A stretch of 64,000 bases of DNA from Streptomyces sp. HmicA12 (GCF_000373565.1 NZ_KB891804.1:1-64000); one strand, 5' to 3'; positions 29,414 to 39,774 are shown, counted from the stretch's first letter. The notes: generated by a model not told the origin, from the sequence alone. Translations and numbers: made by a program.

Positions 29414-30642
29414 TCACCCTCGCCATCCGGCTCAAGAACCTCGCCTTCCTCCTCATCGCTGTCCTCGTCCTCGGCTACCTCGGCATCCGCTACGCCGACC
29501 TCGGCCGCTACGTCGGGGCCGCCGACTACTACACCGTGAAGGTGCAACTCCCGCGCACCGGCGGCCTGTTCACCCACTCCGACGTCACGTACCGGGGTGT
29601 TTCGGTGGGACGCGTCGGACCCATCGGGCTGACCGACGACGGGGTCGAGGCCGAACTGCGCATCAAGAAGTCGGCGCCCGACATCCCCGACGACGCCCAG
29701 GCCGTGGTGGCGAACCTGTCCGCGGTCGGCGAGCAGTACATCGACCTGCGGCCCGACCGCGACGACGGCCCCTACCTCGCCGACGGATCCCGGATCGACC
29801 TCAGCGCGGCGTCCGTGCCGCGCCCGGTGACGGACGTCCTGTCGAGCGTCGACGACCTGACGACCTCCGTGCCGCTCGACGACCTGCGCACCGTGGTCGA
29901 CGAGTTCGGCAAGGCCTTCGAAGGACGCGGCGAGGACCTTCAGCTGCTGATGGACAACGGCTCTGACTTCGTCCAGGCCGCCGACCGGGCCCTGCCGCAG
30001 ACCACGAAGCTCATCGACGACGGCCAGGTCGTCCTGCGCACCCAGGCCGAAGAGGGCCGCGCCATCAAGGACTTCGCGTCCGGCGCCAAGGACCTCGCGG
30101 CCACGCTGAAGGGCTCCGACGCGGACCTGCGGCGCCTCGTCATGTCCGCGCCGGATGCCGCGACCCGGATCAGCGAGCTGCTGCGCGACCTGAACCCGGA
30201 GGTCGGTGTCGTCATGGCCAACCTCCTCACCACGTCCGAGGTCGCCGTCACCCGGCAGCGCGGCACCGAGGAACTGCTCGTGAAGCTCCCCGCGGCCGTC
30301 GCCGCCGGGTCCACGGCCGTCGACGGAAAGAAGGTCAACTTCGGCATGGCGGTCACCTTCTTCAAACCCCTTCCCTGCACGGCGGGTTACTCGGGCACCA
30401 CGTACCGGCTCGGTACGGATCTGAGCCCGGCGCCCGCCCTCAATACCGGCGCCGGCTGCACGGCATCCGCGTCGAGCGGCGTGAACGTACGCGGCTCGGC
30501 CCATGCCCCGCGCGGTGGCGCCGTGCCGGACCCCGCACGGCCGGGTGCCCTGTCGCTGCCTTCGCTGGGCGACGGGGCCGGCACCTCGGCATCCTCCGGG
30601 ATGGCCGGGCTGCTGGGACTCTCCGAGGGGAGCGGGAGGTGA
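29410..30642 (+). CDS. mceF: MCE-family substrate-binding subunit F
   Basis: A 410-residue last MCE subunit: anchor about 8-27 (NLAFLLIAVLVLGYLGI), MCE domain about 38-118 with SDVTYRGVSVGRVGPI and AVGEQYIDLRPD, helical tunnel region about 130-300, and an extracytoplasmic tail with CTAGYSGTTYRLG and another Cys, ending in Gly/Ser/Ala. It overlaps subunit E and the first Mce-associated gene by 4 bp (GTGA), so it is translationally coupled on both sides. Confidence 0.88.
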   Translation: MITLAIRLKNLAFLLIAVLVLGYLGIRYADLGRYVGAADYYTVKVQLPRTGGLFTHSDVTYRGVSVGRVGPIGLTDDGVEAELRIKKSAPDIPDDAQAVVANLSAVGEQYIDLRPDRDDGPYLADGSRIDLSAASVPRPVTDVLSSVDDLTTSVPLDDLRTVVDEFGKAFEGRGEDLQLLMDNGSDFVQAADRALPQTTKLIDDGQVVLRTQAEEGRAIKDFASGAKDLAATLKGSDADLRRLVMSAPDAATRISELLRDLNPEVGVVMANLLTTSEVAVTRQRGTEELLVKLPAAVAAGSTAVDGKKVNFGMAVTFFKPLPCTAGYSGTTYRLGTDLSPAPALNTGAGCTASASSGVNVRGSAHAPRGGAVPDPARPGALSLPSLGDGAGTSASSGMAGLLGLSEGSGR

Positions 30643-31136
30643 GGCGGATCCTGGCGGGAGCGGGGCTCGCCGCGGCGCTCGCGCTGTGCGGGACGGGGGC
30701 CTGGTCGTACGCGCAGGCGTCGGGTGACGACGACCTCGCGTACGGCCGGGCCCGGGACGCCGCGCTGACCGACGGGCGTTCGGCCGTCGCCGCGCTGACC
30801 ACGCTGGACGCTTCGACCTCGGCGCGGGCCAAGGCCGGGGTGCGCGCGTGGAAGGCGGTGACGACCGGGCCGCTGCGTACGGAGCTCGGGCGGGTGGCGC
30901 CGGCCACCGGGGCGTCCTCGCGCGGGGTCGTCACGGACGCGGCGGTCACCTCGCTCGACGACCGCGCGGGTACGGCGAAGCTCATCGCGACGGTGCGGGT
31001 CGACACGACGGCGAAGGGTGCGAAGACGGCGTCGCCGGACCGGAAGCGGCTCGAGGCGGTGCTGAGCCGCTCCGCGGACGGTCGGTGGAAGGTGAAGGCG
31101 CTGAACGCGGTGCCGGTTACGGGGGTATCGGGATGA
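30639..31136 (+). CDS. Mce-associated membrane protein, type A, copy 1
   Basis: A 165-residue protein with an N-terminal helix (about 4-22) and a small extracytoplasmic SnoaL/NTF2-like domain typical of Mas proteins (Mce-associated). Key segments are ARDAALTDGRSAVAALTTLD, VRAWKAVTTGPLRTEL and the final DGRWKVKALNAVPV. It is homologous to the protein encoded at 31870, with the next gene between them belonging to a second type. Mas proteins stabilise Mce complexes in mycobacteria. GTG start overlaps the mceF stop. Confidence 0.8.
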   Translation: MRRILAGAGLAAALALCGTGAWSYAQASGDDDLAYGRARDAALTDGRSAVAALTTLDASTSARAKAGVRAWKAVTTGPLRTELGRVAPATGASSRGVVTDAAVTSLDDRAGTAKLIATVRVDTTAKGAKTASPDRKRLEAVLSRSADGRWKVKALNAVPVTGVSG

Positions 31137-31873
31137 CGCGGAAAGGTGCCGGAGCTGTGGCGCGGGTCGAGGAGCCGGCGACTGATCTCGGGCCCGATGA
31201 CGCTGCGGAGCCGGTGACTGATCTCGGGCCCGACGAAGAGGCGCCCGGCGCCGGGGGCCGCCTTGCCCACCCTGCCGCCCCAGGCGGCAGATTGCCCAAG
31301 TCGGGGGAGCCGGGGGAGCCGGAGGCGGAAGCTGTCGAGGCCGGTGCCTCCCCTCGGCCCCGTTGGCTTCACCTGAAGCGGCGGCCCCTCGTCGTCATCG
31401 GCGCCGTCTCGTTGCTCCTCGCCCTCGCCGGAGGCGTGCTGCTCTATCAGGCCCACGATCTGCGGGACGCGCCCTCCGCGCACAATCACGCGCTCACCGA
31501 CGCCGACGCCACCAACCGGGTCAACGGGGACGTGAGCAGTGCGCTCGCCAAGGTGTTCTCGTACACCCCGGGCGGCACCGACGCAACGCAGCGCACCGCC
31601 CGGGAAGTGCTCTCCGGGAGGGCCGCGCGGCAGTACACGCAGTTGTTCGGGCAGGTGCGGGAGAACGTGAGCCGCCAGCGCATCACGCTCAGCACCGACG
31701 CCGTCCGGGTCGGCACGGTCAGCCTGCGCGGCGACACCGCGCACCTGCTCGTCTTCCTCGACCAGTCCTCCAGGCGCGGCGACAAGAAGGCGGTCACGTC
31801 CGCGGCCCAGCTCTCCGTCACCGCCCGACTCCACGACGACGTATGGCAGATCGTCGACATCAAGGCCAGGTGA
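31133..31873 (+). CDS. Mce-associated membrane protein, type B, copy 1
   Basis: A 246-residue protein. A hydrophilic cytosolic N terminus (about 1-80) contains a direct repeat, ATDLGPDDAAEPVTDLGPDE, whose DNA repeat gactgatctcgggcccga is exact. One membrane helix (about 85-105, LVVIGAVSLLLALAGGVLLY) is followed by a Mas domain (about 115-245) with NHALTDADATNRVNGDVSSA, LAKVFSYTP, LVFLDQSS and a final DDVWQIVDIKAR. It resembles the protein encoded at 32441 (type B). Overlaps both neighbours by 4 bp. Confidence 0.8.
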   Translation: MTRKGAGAVARVEEPATDLGPDDAAEPVTDLGPDEEAPGAGGRLAHPAAPGGRLPKSGEPGEPEAEAVEAGASPRPRWLHLKRRPLVVIGAVSLLLALAGGVLLYQAHDLRDAPSAHNHALTDADATNRVNGDVSSALAKVFSYTPGGTDATQRTAREVLSGRAARQYTQLFGQVRENVSRQRITLSTDAVRVGTVSLRGDTAHLLVFLDQSSRRGDKKAVTSAAQLSVTARLHDDVWQIVDIKAR

Positions 31874-32418
31874 AACCAGTGCAGTCAGTGAACCCCAGGA
31901 CCAGACCCCTGCTGCTCGCGGCGCTCGTGCTGACCCTCGTCGCGGGCGGCCTCGCCGTCTGGGGCGGCTGGTCCTGGTACGGCGCGGCGCACGACGACAC
32001 CGCCTCCTTCGCGGCCGCCCGCGACGACGCCCTGGAGGCGGGGGAGCAGTCCGTGCAGAACCTCAACACCCTCGACCACCGGCAACTGGACCCCGGCCTC
32101 GACCTGTGGGAGACGTCCACGACCGGCGCCCTCCACTCCCAACTGGTCAAGGGGCGCGCGGAGTTCGAGAAGCAGGTGCGGACCGCGAAGACCGTCAGCA
32201 CGGCGAAGGTGCTCGACGGCGCCGTCACCGAACTCGACGAGCGGGCCGGCAAGGCCCGCGTCATGGTCGCGGTCCGGATCACCGTGAAGGCCTCGGGCCA
32301 GAAGGCCACCGACAAGGACAGCCGCATGCTCGGCGAGCTCACCCGCACCGACGGCCACTGGAAACTCAGCGCCCTCGCGCAGGCACCGGTCGGCGACACC
32401 GCGACCACCACCGACTGA
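31870..32418 (+). CDS. Mce-associated membrane protein, type A, copy 2
   Basis: A 182-residue protein with a helix (about 12-32, LLLAALVLTLVAGGLAVWGG) and a Mas domain: FAAARDDALEAGEQSVQNLN, DLWETSTTGALHSQLVKG, DGAVTELDERAGKARVMVAV and DGHWKLSALAQAPV. It aligns with the type A copy at 30639. GTG 31870 is chosen because it makes the same GTGA overlap seen throughout the operon; a second GTG six codons later is possible. Confidence 0.8.
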   Translation: MKPVQSVNPRTRPLLLAALVLTLVAGGLAVWGGWSWYGAAHDDTASFAAARDDALEAGEQSVQNLNTLDHRQLDPGLDLWETSTTGALHSQLVKGRAEFEKQVRTAKTVSTAKVLDGAVTELDERAGKARVMVAVRITVKASGQKATDKDSRMLGELTRTDGHWKLSALAQAPVGDTATTTD

Positions 32419-32440
32419 CGGACGCAGGAGGAGCCCCCGG

Positions 32441-33157
32441 ATGCCGTCCACCACCCGCCACACCCTCAACCGCCAGCGCCGCAGCCTGGAACAGTCGGCC
32501 GCCCGCCCCAAGCCGAAGGCGGCGCCCGACACGGCGCGGCCCGTCGTCGAGGAGAGCCGCCCGCGCCCCAGGGCCCGCCGCACCGAGAGCACGCCCGTCA
32601 CGGCAAGCACGGAAGTCGCCGCCGAGCGCACCACCGGCCCCCGCAGACTCCTCGCCGCCCTCTGCCTCCTCACCCTCTTCCTCGGTGCCTTCGCCGGCTG
32701 GGCCCACGCCCGTACCCAGGCACTCACCGACACCGCCGCCACCCGCAACACCGCCCTCACCGACCCCGCCCGCACCAGCGAGGTCAAGGGGCAGGCGGAG
32801 AAGGCCGTGGGCGCGCTCTTCTCGTACGACTACGCGAACCCGGACACGGAGAAGAAGGCCGCCGCCACCCTGCTCACCGGCAAGGCCGTCGACCAGCACC
32901 GCGCACTCCTCGCCCCCGTGCTCGCCCAGGCGCAGAAGCAGAAGACGGTCGTCACCACCTCCGTCACCGACAGCGCGGTCGAACGGATCGACGGCGACCG
33001 CGCCCGGGTCCTCGTCTACGCCGACCAGTCCAGCACCAGCACCGCCGCCAAGGCGAAGGACGCCGCGGCGAACTACGCGGGCGCCATGCTCGCCGTCGAC
33101 CTGGTCCGCCGCGACGGCCGCTGGCTGATCAGTGCGATCGACACCTTCAGCAGCTGA
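32441..33157 (+). CDS. Mce-associated membrane protein, type B, copy 2
   Basis: A 238-residue protein with a basic, Pro/Arg-rich cytosolic N terminus (about 1-70), a helix (about 71-92, LLAALCLLTLFLGAFAGWAH) and a type B Mas domain: RNTALTDPARTSEVKGQAEK, VGALFSYDYANPDTE, VLVYADQSS and DGRWLISAIDTFSS. It corresponds to the copy at 31133. ATG 32441 follows GGAGGAG. This is the first operon junction after mceD without an overlap (22 bp gap). Confidence 0.8.
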   Translation: MPSTTRHTLNRQRRSLEQSAARPKPKAAPDTARPVVEESRPRPRARRTESTPVTASTEVAAERTTGPRRLLAALCLLTLFLGAFAGWAHARTQALTDTAATRNTALTDPARTSEVKGQAEKAVGALFSYDYANPDTEKKAAATLLTGKAVDQHRALLAPVLAQAQKQKTVVTTSVTDSAVERIDGDRARVLVYADQSSTSTAAKAKDAAANYAGAMLAVDLVRRDGRWLISAIDTFSS

Positions 33158-33170
33158 CGAAAGGGTCCTG

Positions 33171-34382
33171 ATGCGTACCCCGAAAGTGAGTCGACGACGT
33201 CCCCGGCTCGGCCGCCGCCTGCGCGGCACGGCGGTGGCCGTCGCCGCGACGGCCCTGCTGACGGCATCTCAGGCACACGGTGTCGTCGTGGAGTTGACCA
33301 AGAAGCACGACGACGGCATCGACCCCGTCGCGCTCGCCGAAGGCCCGCTGCCCAGCGTCGAGTCCCAGGGCGACGACTCGTACCACACCGAACTGCCGCC
33401 CCTGAAGACCGCCGACAACCCGGCCGTCACCTTCCCGCCGGCGCAGATCCGCGTCGAGTCCGGCATCCCGGCCACCGTCCTCGCCGCCTACCGCCGCGCC
33501 GAGTCCTCCGTCGCCCGCACCGACCGGGGCTGCCGGCTGCCGTGGCAGCTGCTCGCCGGGATCGGCAAGGTGGAGTCGGGACAGGCGCGCGGCGGCGACG
33601 TCGACGCGCAGGGCACCACCCGGCACCGCATCACCGGACCGGCGCTGAACGGCAAGGGCTTCGCCCTCATCCGCGACACCGAGAACGGCCTGTGGGACGG
33701 CGACACCGTCTACGACCGGGCCGTCGGGCCGATGCAGTTCCTGCCCGGCACCTGGCGCCGCTGGGGCGCCGACGGCAACGGCGACGGCACCTCCGACCCC
33801 AACAACATCTACGACGCGGCCCTCGCCGCCGGCCACTACCTGTGCGCGGGCGGCCGCGACCTCGGGGCCTCGGGCGGCCTGGAGCGGGCGATCCTCAGCT
33901 ACAACTACTCGCGCGACTATCTCCGTACGGTCCTGTACTGGATGGAGTTCTACCGCACGGGCGTGCACAGCGTGCCCGACGGCAAGGGGACCGTCCCGGT
34001 CAGCCCGGGCGCGGGCTCGAAGACCCCGGCGACCAAGCCGGTCGACGACGACAAGGGCGGCGGCAAGGGCGGCGGCATCGTCATCGGCCCCACCCCCACC
34101 CACAAGCCCACGCCGAGCCCCACCACCACGCCCACGGAATCCCCCACCGGCGAACCCAGCCCCACCCCCGGGCCCTCCGACTCCGAGGCCCCGCCCGTCA
34201 CCGAGCCGCCGACCACGCCGCCGACCACGGACGAGCCCACCGACCCGGGCACCGGCACCCCGGGCGACGGCTGCCCGTCCGACTCCGCGAGCCCCACCGA
34301 CACGGCGAGCCCCACCGGATCGCCCAGCCCCACCGAGACCCCGACCGAACCCCCCTCACCCTGCGCCACACCCGACGCCTGA
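33171..34382 (+). CDS. Secreted MltB-like lytic transglycosylase
   Basis: A 403-residue exported lytic murein transglycosylase (SLT_2/MltB-type) that would cleave peptidoglycan glycan strands with a 1,6-anhydro product. Signal or anchor about 18-37. The catalytic Glu is in GIGKVESGQ (about residue 135), followed by the family segments YDRAVGPMQFLPGTWRRWG, DPNNIYDAALAAGHYLC and ILSYNYSRDY. A Pro/Thr/Ser wall-spanning tail (about 290-403) follows. It starts 13 bp after the last Mce-associated gene, so it appears to be the final gene of the Mce operon and may open the wall for the trans-envelope complex. Its 3' end overlaps the convergent gene by 27 bp. Confidence 0.82.
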   Translation: MRTPKVSRRRPRLGRRLRGTAVAVAATALLTASQAHGVVVELTKKHDDGIDPVALAEGPLPSVESQGDDSYHTELPPLKTADNPAVTFPPAQIRVESGIPATVLAAYRRAESSVARTDRGCRLPWQLLAGIGKVESGQARGGDVDAQGTTRHRITGPALNGKGFALIRDTENGLWDGDTVYDRAVGPMQFLPGTWRRWGADGNGDGTSDPNNIYDAALAAGHYLCAGGRDLGASGGLERAILSYNYSRDYLRTVLYWMEFYRTGVHSVPDGKGTVPVSPGAGSKTPATKPVDDDKGGGKGGGIVIGPTPTHKPTPSPTTTPTESPTGEPSPTPGPSDSEAPPVTEPPTTPPTTDEPTDPGTGTPGDGCPSDSASPTDTASPTGSPSPTETPTEPPSPCATPDA

Positions 34383-36032
34383 CGGCCGCGTCGACGGTGA
34401 CGCCTTCCCGCCCGACTCCCAGTCCGAGCCGATGCGGTAGGTGCCCGCCGCCGGCGCGACCAGCTCGGTGAACTCGCCGCCGGGCTGCCGCCGCACCTTC
34501 AGGCAGCCGCCCTCGGCCTTCAGCCACGGCGAGTAGGCCACCTTCAGCGTCGCCGTGCCCGCCCGGGAGAAGCGGACCGTGACCCGCGCCCCGTCCGAAC
34601 GCAGGACGGCCGCGGGCGCGGAGACCAGCGGCGCCGCGCCCCGCACCCGGTAGACGTGCCAGTTCGCGTCGCGCCACACCGGCTCCAGATAGGAGGGCCC
34701 GGAACGCACGAACGCGGCCTCCTGCTCGGCGTACCCGTCCGGCTTGCCCTCGGGGAGCACCACATAGCCGACCGCCCACCGGTCCAGCCACGCCCGGTAG
34801 GTGGCCGCCGAGAACGAGCCGTCGTAGAACAGCCGACCGCGCTCCATGTCGAGCTGCCGGTTCCAGCCGCGCGCCATGTTCACGTACGGAGCGAGCGCGG
34901 TCGCCTCGCGGTGGTTGCGGGCCGGGATCACCTCGACCCGGGTCCGGTCGGCGCCGAGCCGGCTCAACTCCCGTACGACACCGTCGGTCTCGGCCGCCCA
35001 CGTGGGCACGCGCGTGGACACCCGCAGATCGTCGACCGTCTTCTGCGCCACCCACGCCGACGACAGGGCGACGGCGACCGCGAGGAGCGCCGCCTTCGCC
35101 CGAGGTGTTCCCGGGGCGCGCGCCGCCGCCAACAGCACGGCGGGCGCCGCGAGTTCGGCGAGTCGCTCCACGTTCGTGCCGACGGGGGAGGGGACGAGGT
35201 ACGCGACGACGGTGCCCGCCGCGTAGACACAGGCCGCCCACCGCGCCACCCGCCAGCGCCGCGGCCCCGCCGCCACCAGCGCGAGCGAGAACACCACCGG
35301 CGGCCAGATCCGGTCCGCCGGCATCAACTGCTCGCCCTTGAAGGGGAAGAGGAGGGTCGTCGCCCCCACGACCACGGCGGGCGGCGCCATGTACGCCGCG
35401 GCCCGCCCCCAGTCCCGTACACAGAGATACCCGGCCCCGACGACGGCCAGGAACAGCCCGGCCACCGGCGACGCCGTCGTGGCGAGCGCCGAGCAGAGCA
35501 CCGCCGCCGTGTACCGCGGCCGCCCGGTGAGCGCCACGCACGTGCCGAGCCCGAGCGCCACCCCGAGCGCGAACGTGGTGCGCCCCGACGCCACGTTGCA
35601 CCACAGCGCCAGCGACAGCAGCACGGCGGGCGCCAGCGGGCGGGCGATGCCGGTGCGCACGACGAGGACCGCGCCCAGCCAGGCGGCGACGAGCCCGGAC
35701 ACCACCGTCACCGGGCGCACGCCGATCCCGGCCATCAAGTAGGGCGAGATCAGTGAGTAGTTGGCGGTGTGCATGCCGCCGTACCAGAACAGGTTGTACG
35801 CCGACGCCCCGTGGTCGGCGGCGAACCGGGCCCAGGCCTGCTGGGCCGCGAGATCACCGCCGCCGGTCGCGAGGAGCCCCGCCCACACCGCGTACAGGGG
35901 AAGGGTGGGCAGCGTGGCGAGCAGGGGCACGCGATGACGTACGGCGAAGGTGGTGCGGCGGCGTGCGAGGGGCAGGTCGACCGTGGCCACGGGTACCGAT
36001 CCGTTCCGTTGCGAGGCGCTGGGCTCCGGCAT
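34356..36032 (-). CDS. Polytopic membrane protein, GT-C glycosyltransferase-like
   Basis: A 558-residue integral membrane protein with about 10-11 helices in the first 330 residues, followed by an extracytoplasmic C-terminal domain of about 220 residues. The topology (large first loop after helix 1 with FWYGGMHTANYSLISPYLMA, C-terminal soluble domain) resembles GT-C or arabinofuranosyl/mannosyltransferase-type enzymes. Similar proteins are often labelled MFS transporters, but I see no MFS motif. Function is not assigned. It converges on the transglycosylase gene and lies 66 bp from the stop of cyp125. Confidence 0.6.
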   Translation of the reverse strand: MPEPSASQRNGSVPVATVDLPLARRRTTFAVRHRVPLLATLPTLPLYAVWAGLLATGGGDLAAQQAWARFAADHGASAYNLFWYGGMHTANYSLISPYLMAGIGVRPVTVVSGLVAAWLGAVLVVRTGIARPLAPAVLLSLALWCNVASGRTTFALGVALGLGTCVALTGRPRYTAAVLCSALATTASPVAGLFLAVVGAGYLCVRDWGRAAAYMAPPAVVVGATTLLFPFKGEQLMPADRIWPPVVFSLALVAAGPRRWRVARWAACVYAAGTVVAYLVPSPVGTNVERLAELAAPAVLLAAARAPGTPRAKAALLAVAVALSSAWVAQKTVDDLRVSTRVPTWAAETDGVVRELSRLGADRTRVEVIPARNHREATALAPYVNMARGWNRQLDMERGRLFYDGSFSAATYRAWLDRWAVGYVVLPEGKPDGYAEQEAAFVRSGPSYLEPVWRDANWHVYRVRGAAPLVSAPAAVLRSDGARVTVRFSRAGTATLKVAYSPWLKAEGGCLKVRRQPGGEFTELVAPAAGTYRIGSDWESGGKASPSTRPSGVGCGAG

Positions 36033-36098
36033 GGTTCACGGACGAAGACGCGCGACGCAACGGAAAGGTGCTCCAACGGGTTCGGATCGGCTGGAATT

Positions 36099-37352
36099 TC
36101 ACCCCTTCGCGGGGGTGGCCACCTGGAGTTCCTTGACCCCGTTCAGCCACGCCGCGCGCAGCCGGCGCGGGTCACCGGCGAGCGTCAGGTCGGGCATGGC
36201 GTCGGCGATCGCGTTGAAGATCAGGTCGATCTCCAGGACCGCGAGGGACTTGCCGAGGCAGAAGTGCGGACCGCCGCCGCCGAAGCCGAGGTGCGGGTTG
36301 GGGTCGCGGGTGATGTCGAAGGTGTCGGGGTCGGTGAAGACCTCCGGGTCGTGGTTGGCGGAGGAGTAGAAGATGCCGACGCGGTCGCCCGCCTTGATCT
36401 TCTGGCCGCCGAGTTCCGTGTCCTGGGTGGCGGTGCGCTGGAAGGAGACGACCGGCGTCGCCCAGCGGACGATCTCCTCGGCCGTGGTCGAGGGGCGCTC
36501 GCGCTTGTACAGCTCCCACTGGTCGGGGTGGGTCAGGAAGGCGTGCATGCCGTGGGTGATGGCGTTGCGGGTCGTCTCGTTGCCGGCGACGGCCAGCAGG
36601 ATCACGAAGAAGCCGAACTCGTCGGAGGACAGGTTCCCGTCGTCCTCCGCCGCGACCAGCTGGCTGACGATGTCCTTCGCCGGGCACTGCTTGCGGTCGG
36701 CGGCCAGGTTCATCGCGTACGACACGATCTCCATGGCGGCCTCGGCGCCGATCTCCTCGGTGATCGCGTACTCCGGATCGTCGTACGCCACCATCTTGTT
36801 GGACCAGTCGAAGACCTTGGACCGGTCCTTCTGCGCGATGCCGATGAGCTCGGCGATGGCCTGCAGCGGCAGCTCGACCGCGACGTTCGTGACGAAGTCG
36901 AACGAGCCGTCGGGACCGGCCCCTTCGAGCGCCGTGGCGACGATCTCGCGGGCCCGGTTGCGCAGCGCCTCCTCCAGCGACCGGATGGCCCGCGGGGTGA
37001 AACCGCGCTGCACGATCTGGCGCACGCGCGTGTGCTCGGGCGGATCCATGTTCAGCATGATCATCTTCTGGATCTCGATCTGGTCGCGCTGGATCGAGGA
37101 GTTGAAGCGGATCACGGCGGTGTTGAGGTTGGAGGAGTACAGCTCCGGGTGCGTGGACACGTACTTCACGTCCGCGTGCCGGGTCACGGCCCAGTAGCCC
37201 TCGTCGTCGAAGCCGGTGATGCCGCGCTCCTGCGGAATCCAGCGGACCGGTTCGGTCTGCCGCAGCTGGGCGAACTCCGGATGGGGCACGCGGTCTTGGA
37301 GCAGATCGGGATCGGTGAAGTCGAACCCGTCGGGCAGCGCGGGGCACGGCAT
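36099..37352 (-). CDS. cyp125: Cytochrome P450, CYP125 family (steroid C26/C27 monooxygenase)
   Basis: A 417-residue P450. The I-helix is LAVAGNETTRN, the ExxR helix is EEIVRW, and the haem loop FGGGGPHFCLGKSLA has the Cys ligand at residue 365. Long stretches match M. tuberculosis CYP125 (for example NMDPPEHTRVR, ELPLQAIAELIG, MPDLTLAGDPRRLR), which oxidises the terminal side-chain carbon of cholesterol and cholestenone. It diverges from fadA5 across 224 bp, the same neighbour and orientation as Rv3545c/Rv3546. Electron donor may be the 3Fe-4S ferredoxin encoded at 62471. ATG 37352 fits the family N terminus; the longer frame enters the promoter. Confidence 0.88.
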   Translation of the reverse strand: MPCPALPDGFDFTDPDLLQDRVPHPEFAQLRQTEPVRWIPQERGITGFDDEGYWAVTRHADVKYVSTHPELYSSNLNTAVIRFNSSIQRDQIEIQKMIMLNMDPPEHTRVRQIVQRGFTPRAIRSLEEALRNRAREIVATALEGAGPDGSFDFVTNVAVELPLQAIAELIGIAQKDRSKVFDWSNKMVAYDDPEYAITEEIGAEAAMEIVSYAMNLAADRKQCPAKDIVSQLVAAEDDGNLSSDEFGFFVILLAVAGNETTRNAITHGMHAFLTHPDQWELYKRERPSTTAEEIVRWATPVVSFQRTATQDTELGGQKIKAGDRVGIFYSSANHDPEVFTDPDTFDITRDPNPHLGFGGGGPHFCLGKSLAVLEIDLIFNAIADAMPDLTLAGDPRRLRAAWLNGVKELQVATPAKG

Positions 37353-37372
37353 GGGGCCACTCCATATTCTGT

Positions 37373-37387
37373 CTGACGCTCCGTCAG
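37373..37387. promoter_or_regulatory. Inverted repeat CTGACG-CTC-CGTCAG
   Basis: A perfect 6-3-6 palindrome 20 bp upstream of the cyp125 start. T-G-A-C-G-N3-C-G-T-C-A sites are typical of TetR-family regulators; it differs from the KstR-like boxes nearby, so a second regulator is possible. Confidence 0.4.
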
Positions 37388-37403
37388 GTATGGCTCGAAA
37401 GGT

Positions 37404-38746
<1,343 letters not shown>

Positions 38747-38763
38747 TTCCCGCGTCTCAGGCC

Positions 38764-39747
38764 CTAGCGGGGTGTGAGCGGCGCGGTCGACTGGCGGACC
38801 ACGAGTTCGGGCTCGTGCAGGAGCTCGTGCGGGGTGGGGCTGTCGCCCGAGATCTGGTTCGCCAGCAGGGTGACGGCCGCCCGGGACATCGCCTCGATCG
38901 GCTGGCGCAGCGTGGTCAGCGGCGGGTCGGTGTAGTTCATGAACGCGGAGTCGTCGAAGCCCACGACGGACAGGTCGTCGGGGATGCGCAGCCCCGCGCG
39001 CCGGGCGGCCCGCACGGCTCCCAGGGCGAGGACGTCGCTGCCGCAGATCAGCGCGGTCACCTTGTGGGCGAGCAGCTCGGAGGCCACGGCCTGGCCGCCC
39101 TCGAAGGAGAACAGCGCGTGGCCGACGGGGTGACGGCCGGCGCTGCCCGACGTCAGGGCCTCGAACGCGGTGGCCTTGCGGCGCGACGGCATGTGGTGGC
39201 CGGGGCCGACCATCAGGCCGATGTCGGTGTGCCCCATCGCCGTGAGGTGGGCGAAGGCCTGGCGGACGGCGGCCTCGTCGTCGGTGCTGACACTGGGGAA
39301 GCCCGGATAGTCGACGGCCGCGTTCAGCAGCACGACCGGGACCCCGCGCTCCAGCAGCGCCTTGTGCTCGTCCTCGGTCAGCCCGCCGCAGAAGATGACC
39401 CCGGCGACCTGCTGGTCCAGGAGCATCGACACGTACTCCGCCTCGGTGAGACCGCCCGCGGTGCGGGTGCACAGGACGGGGGTGAAGCCGAGCTGGACGA
39501 GGGCGCCGCCGGCTATCTCGGCTATGGCGGGAAAGATGGGGTTCTGCAGCTCGGGCAGGACGATGCCGACCAGCCGGGCCCGCGCGGCGCGCAGATGCGT
39601 GGGCCGCTCGTAGCCGAGGACGTCGAGCGCGGTGAGGACGGCCTGACGGGTGCTGTCGGACACCCCCGGCTTCTCGTTCAGGACGCGACTGACGGTCGCT
39701 TCACTGACGCCCACGCGGCGGGCTACTTCTGCGAGCTTGCGGGCCAT
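38764..39747 (-). CDS. LacI-family repressor, left edge of the alpha-glucan cassette
   Basis: A 327-residue LacI/GalR regulator. The HTH is at about 3-22 (KLAEVARRVGVSEATVSRVL), the hinge helix near 45-60, then a periplasmic-binding-protein-like sugar sensor domain (VGIVLPELQNPIFPAIAEI; DDLSVVGFDDSAFMNYTDPP). It is closely similar along its whole length to the LacI protein encoded at 48483 on the opposite strand. Start ATG 39747; 14 bp upstream is the inverted repeat CCGCAC-GTCA-GTGCGG (39761-39776), a possible operator or hairpin. Expected effector: a gluco-oligosaccharide. Confidence 0.85.
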   Translation of the reverse strand: MARKLAEVARRVGVSEATVSRVLNEKPGVSDSTRQAVLTALDVLGYERPTHLRAARARLVGIVLPELQNPIFPAIAEIAGGALVQLGFTPVLCTRTAGGLTEAEYVSMLLDQQVAGVIFCGGLTEDEHKALLERGVPVVLLNAAVDYPGFPSVSTDDEAAVRQAFAHLTAMGHTDIGLMVGPGHHMPSRRKATAFEALTSGSAGRHPVGHALFSFEGGQAVASELLAHKVTALICGSDVLALGAVRAARRAGLRIPDDLSVVGFDDSAFMNYTDPPLTTLRQPIEAMSRAAVTLLANQISGDSPTPHELLHEPELVVRQSTAPLTPR

Positions 39748-39774
39748 GGCCGGAGTGTAACCGCACGTCAGTGC

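Noticed and set aside
34356..36032. MFS transporter annotation for this membrane protein
   Set aside because: No MFS loop motifs, and a large extracytoplasmic C-terminal domain; topology fits GT-C-type enzymes better.
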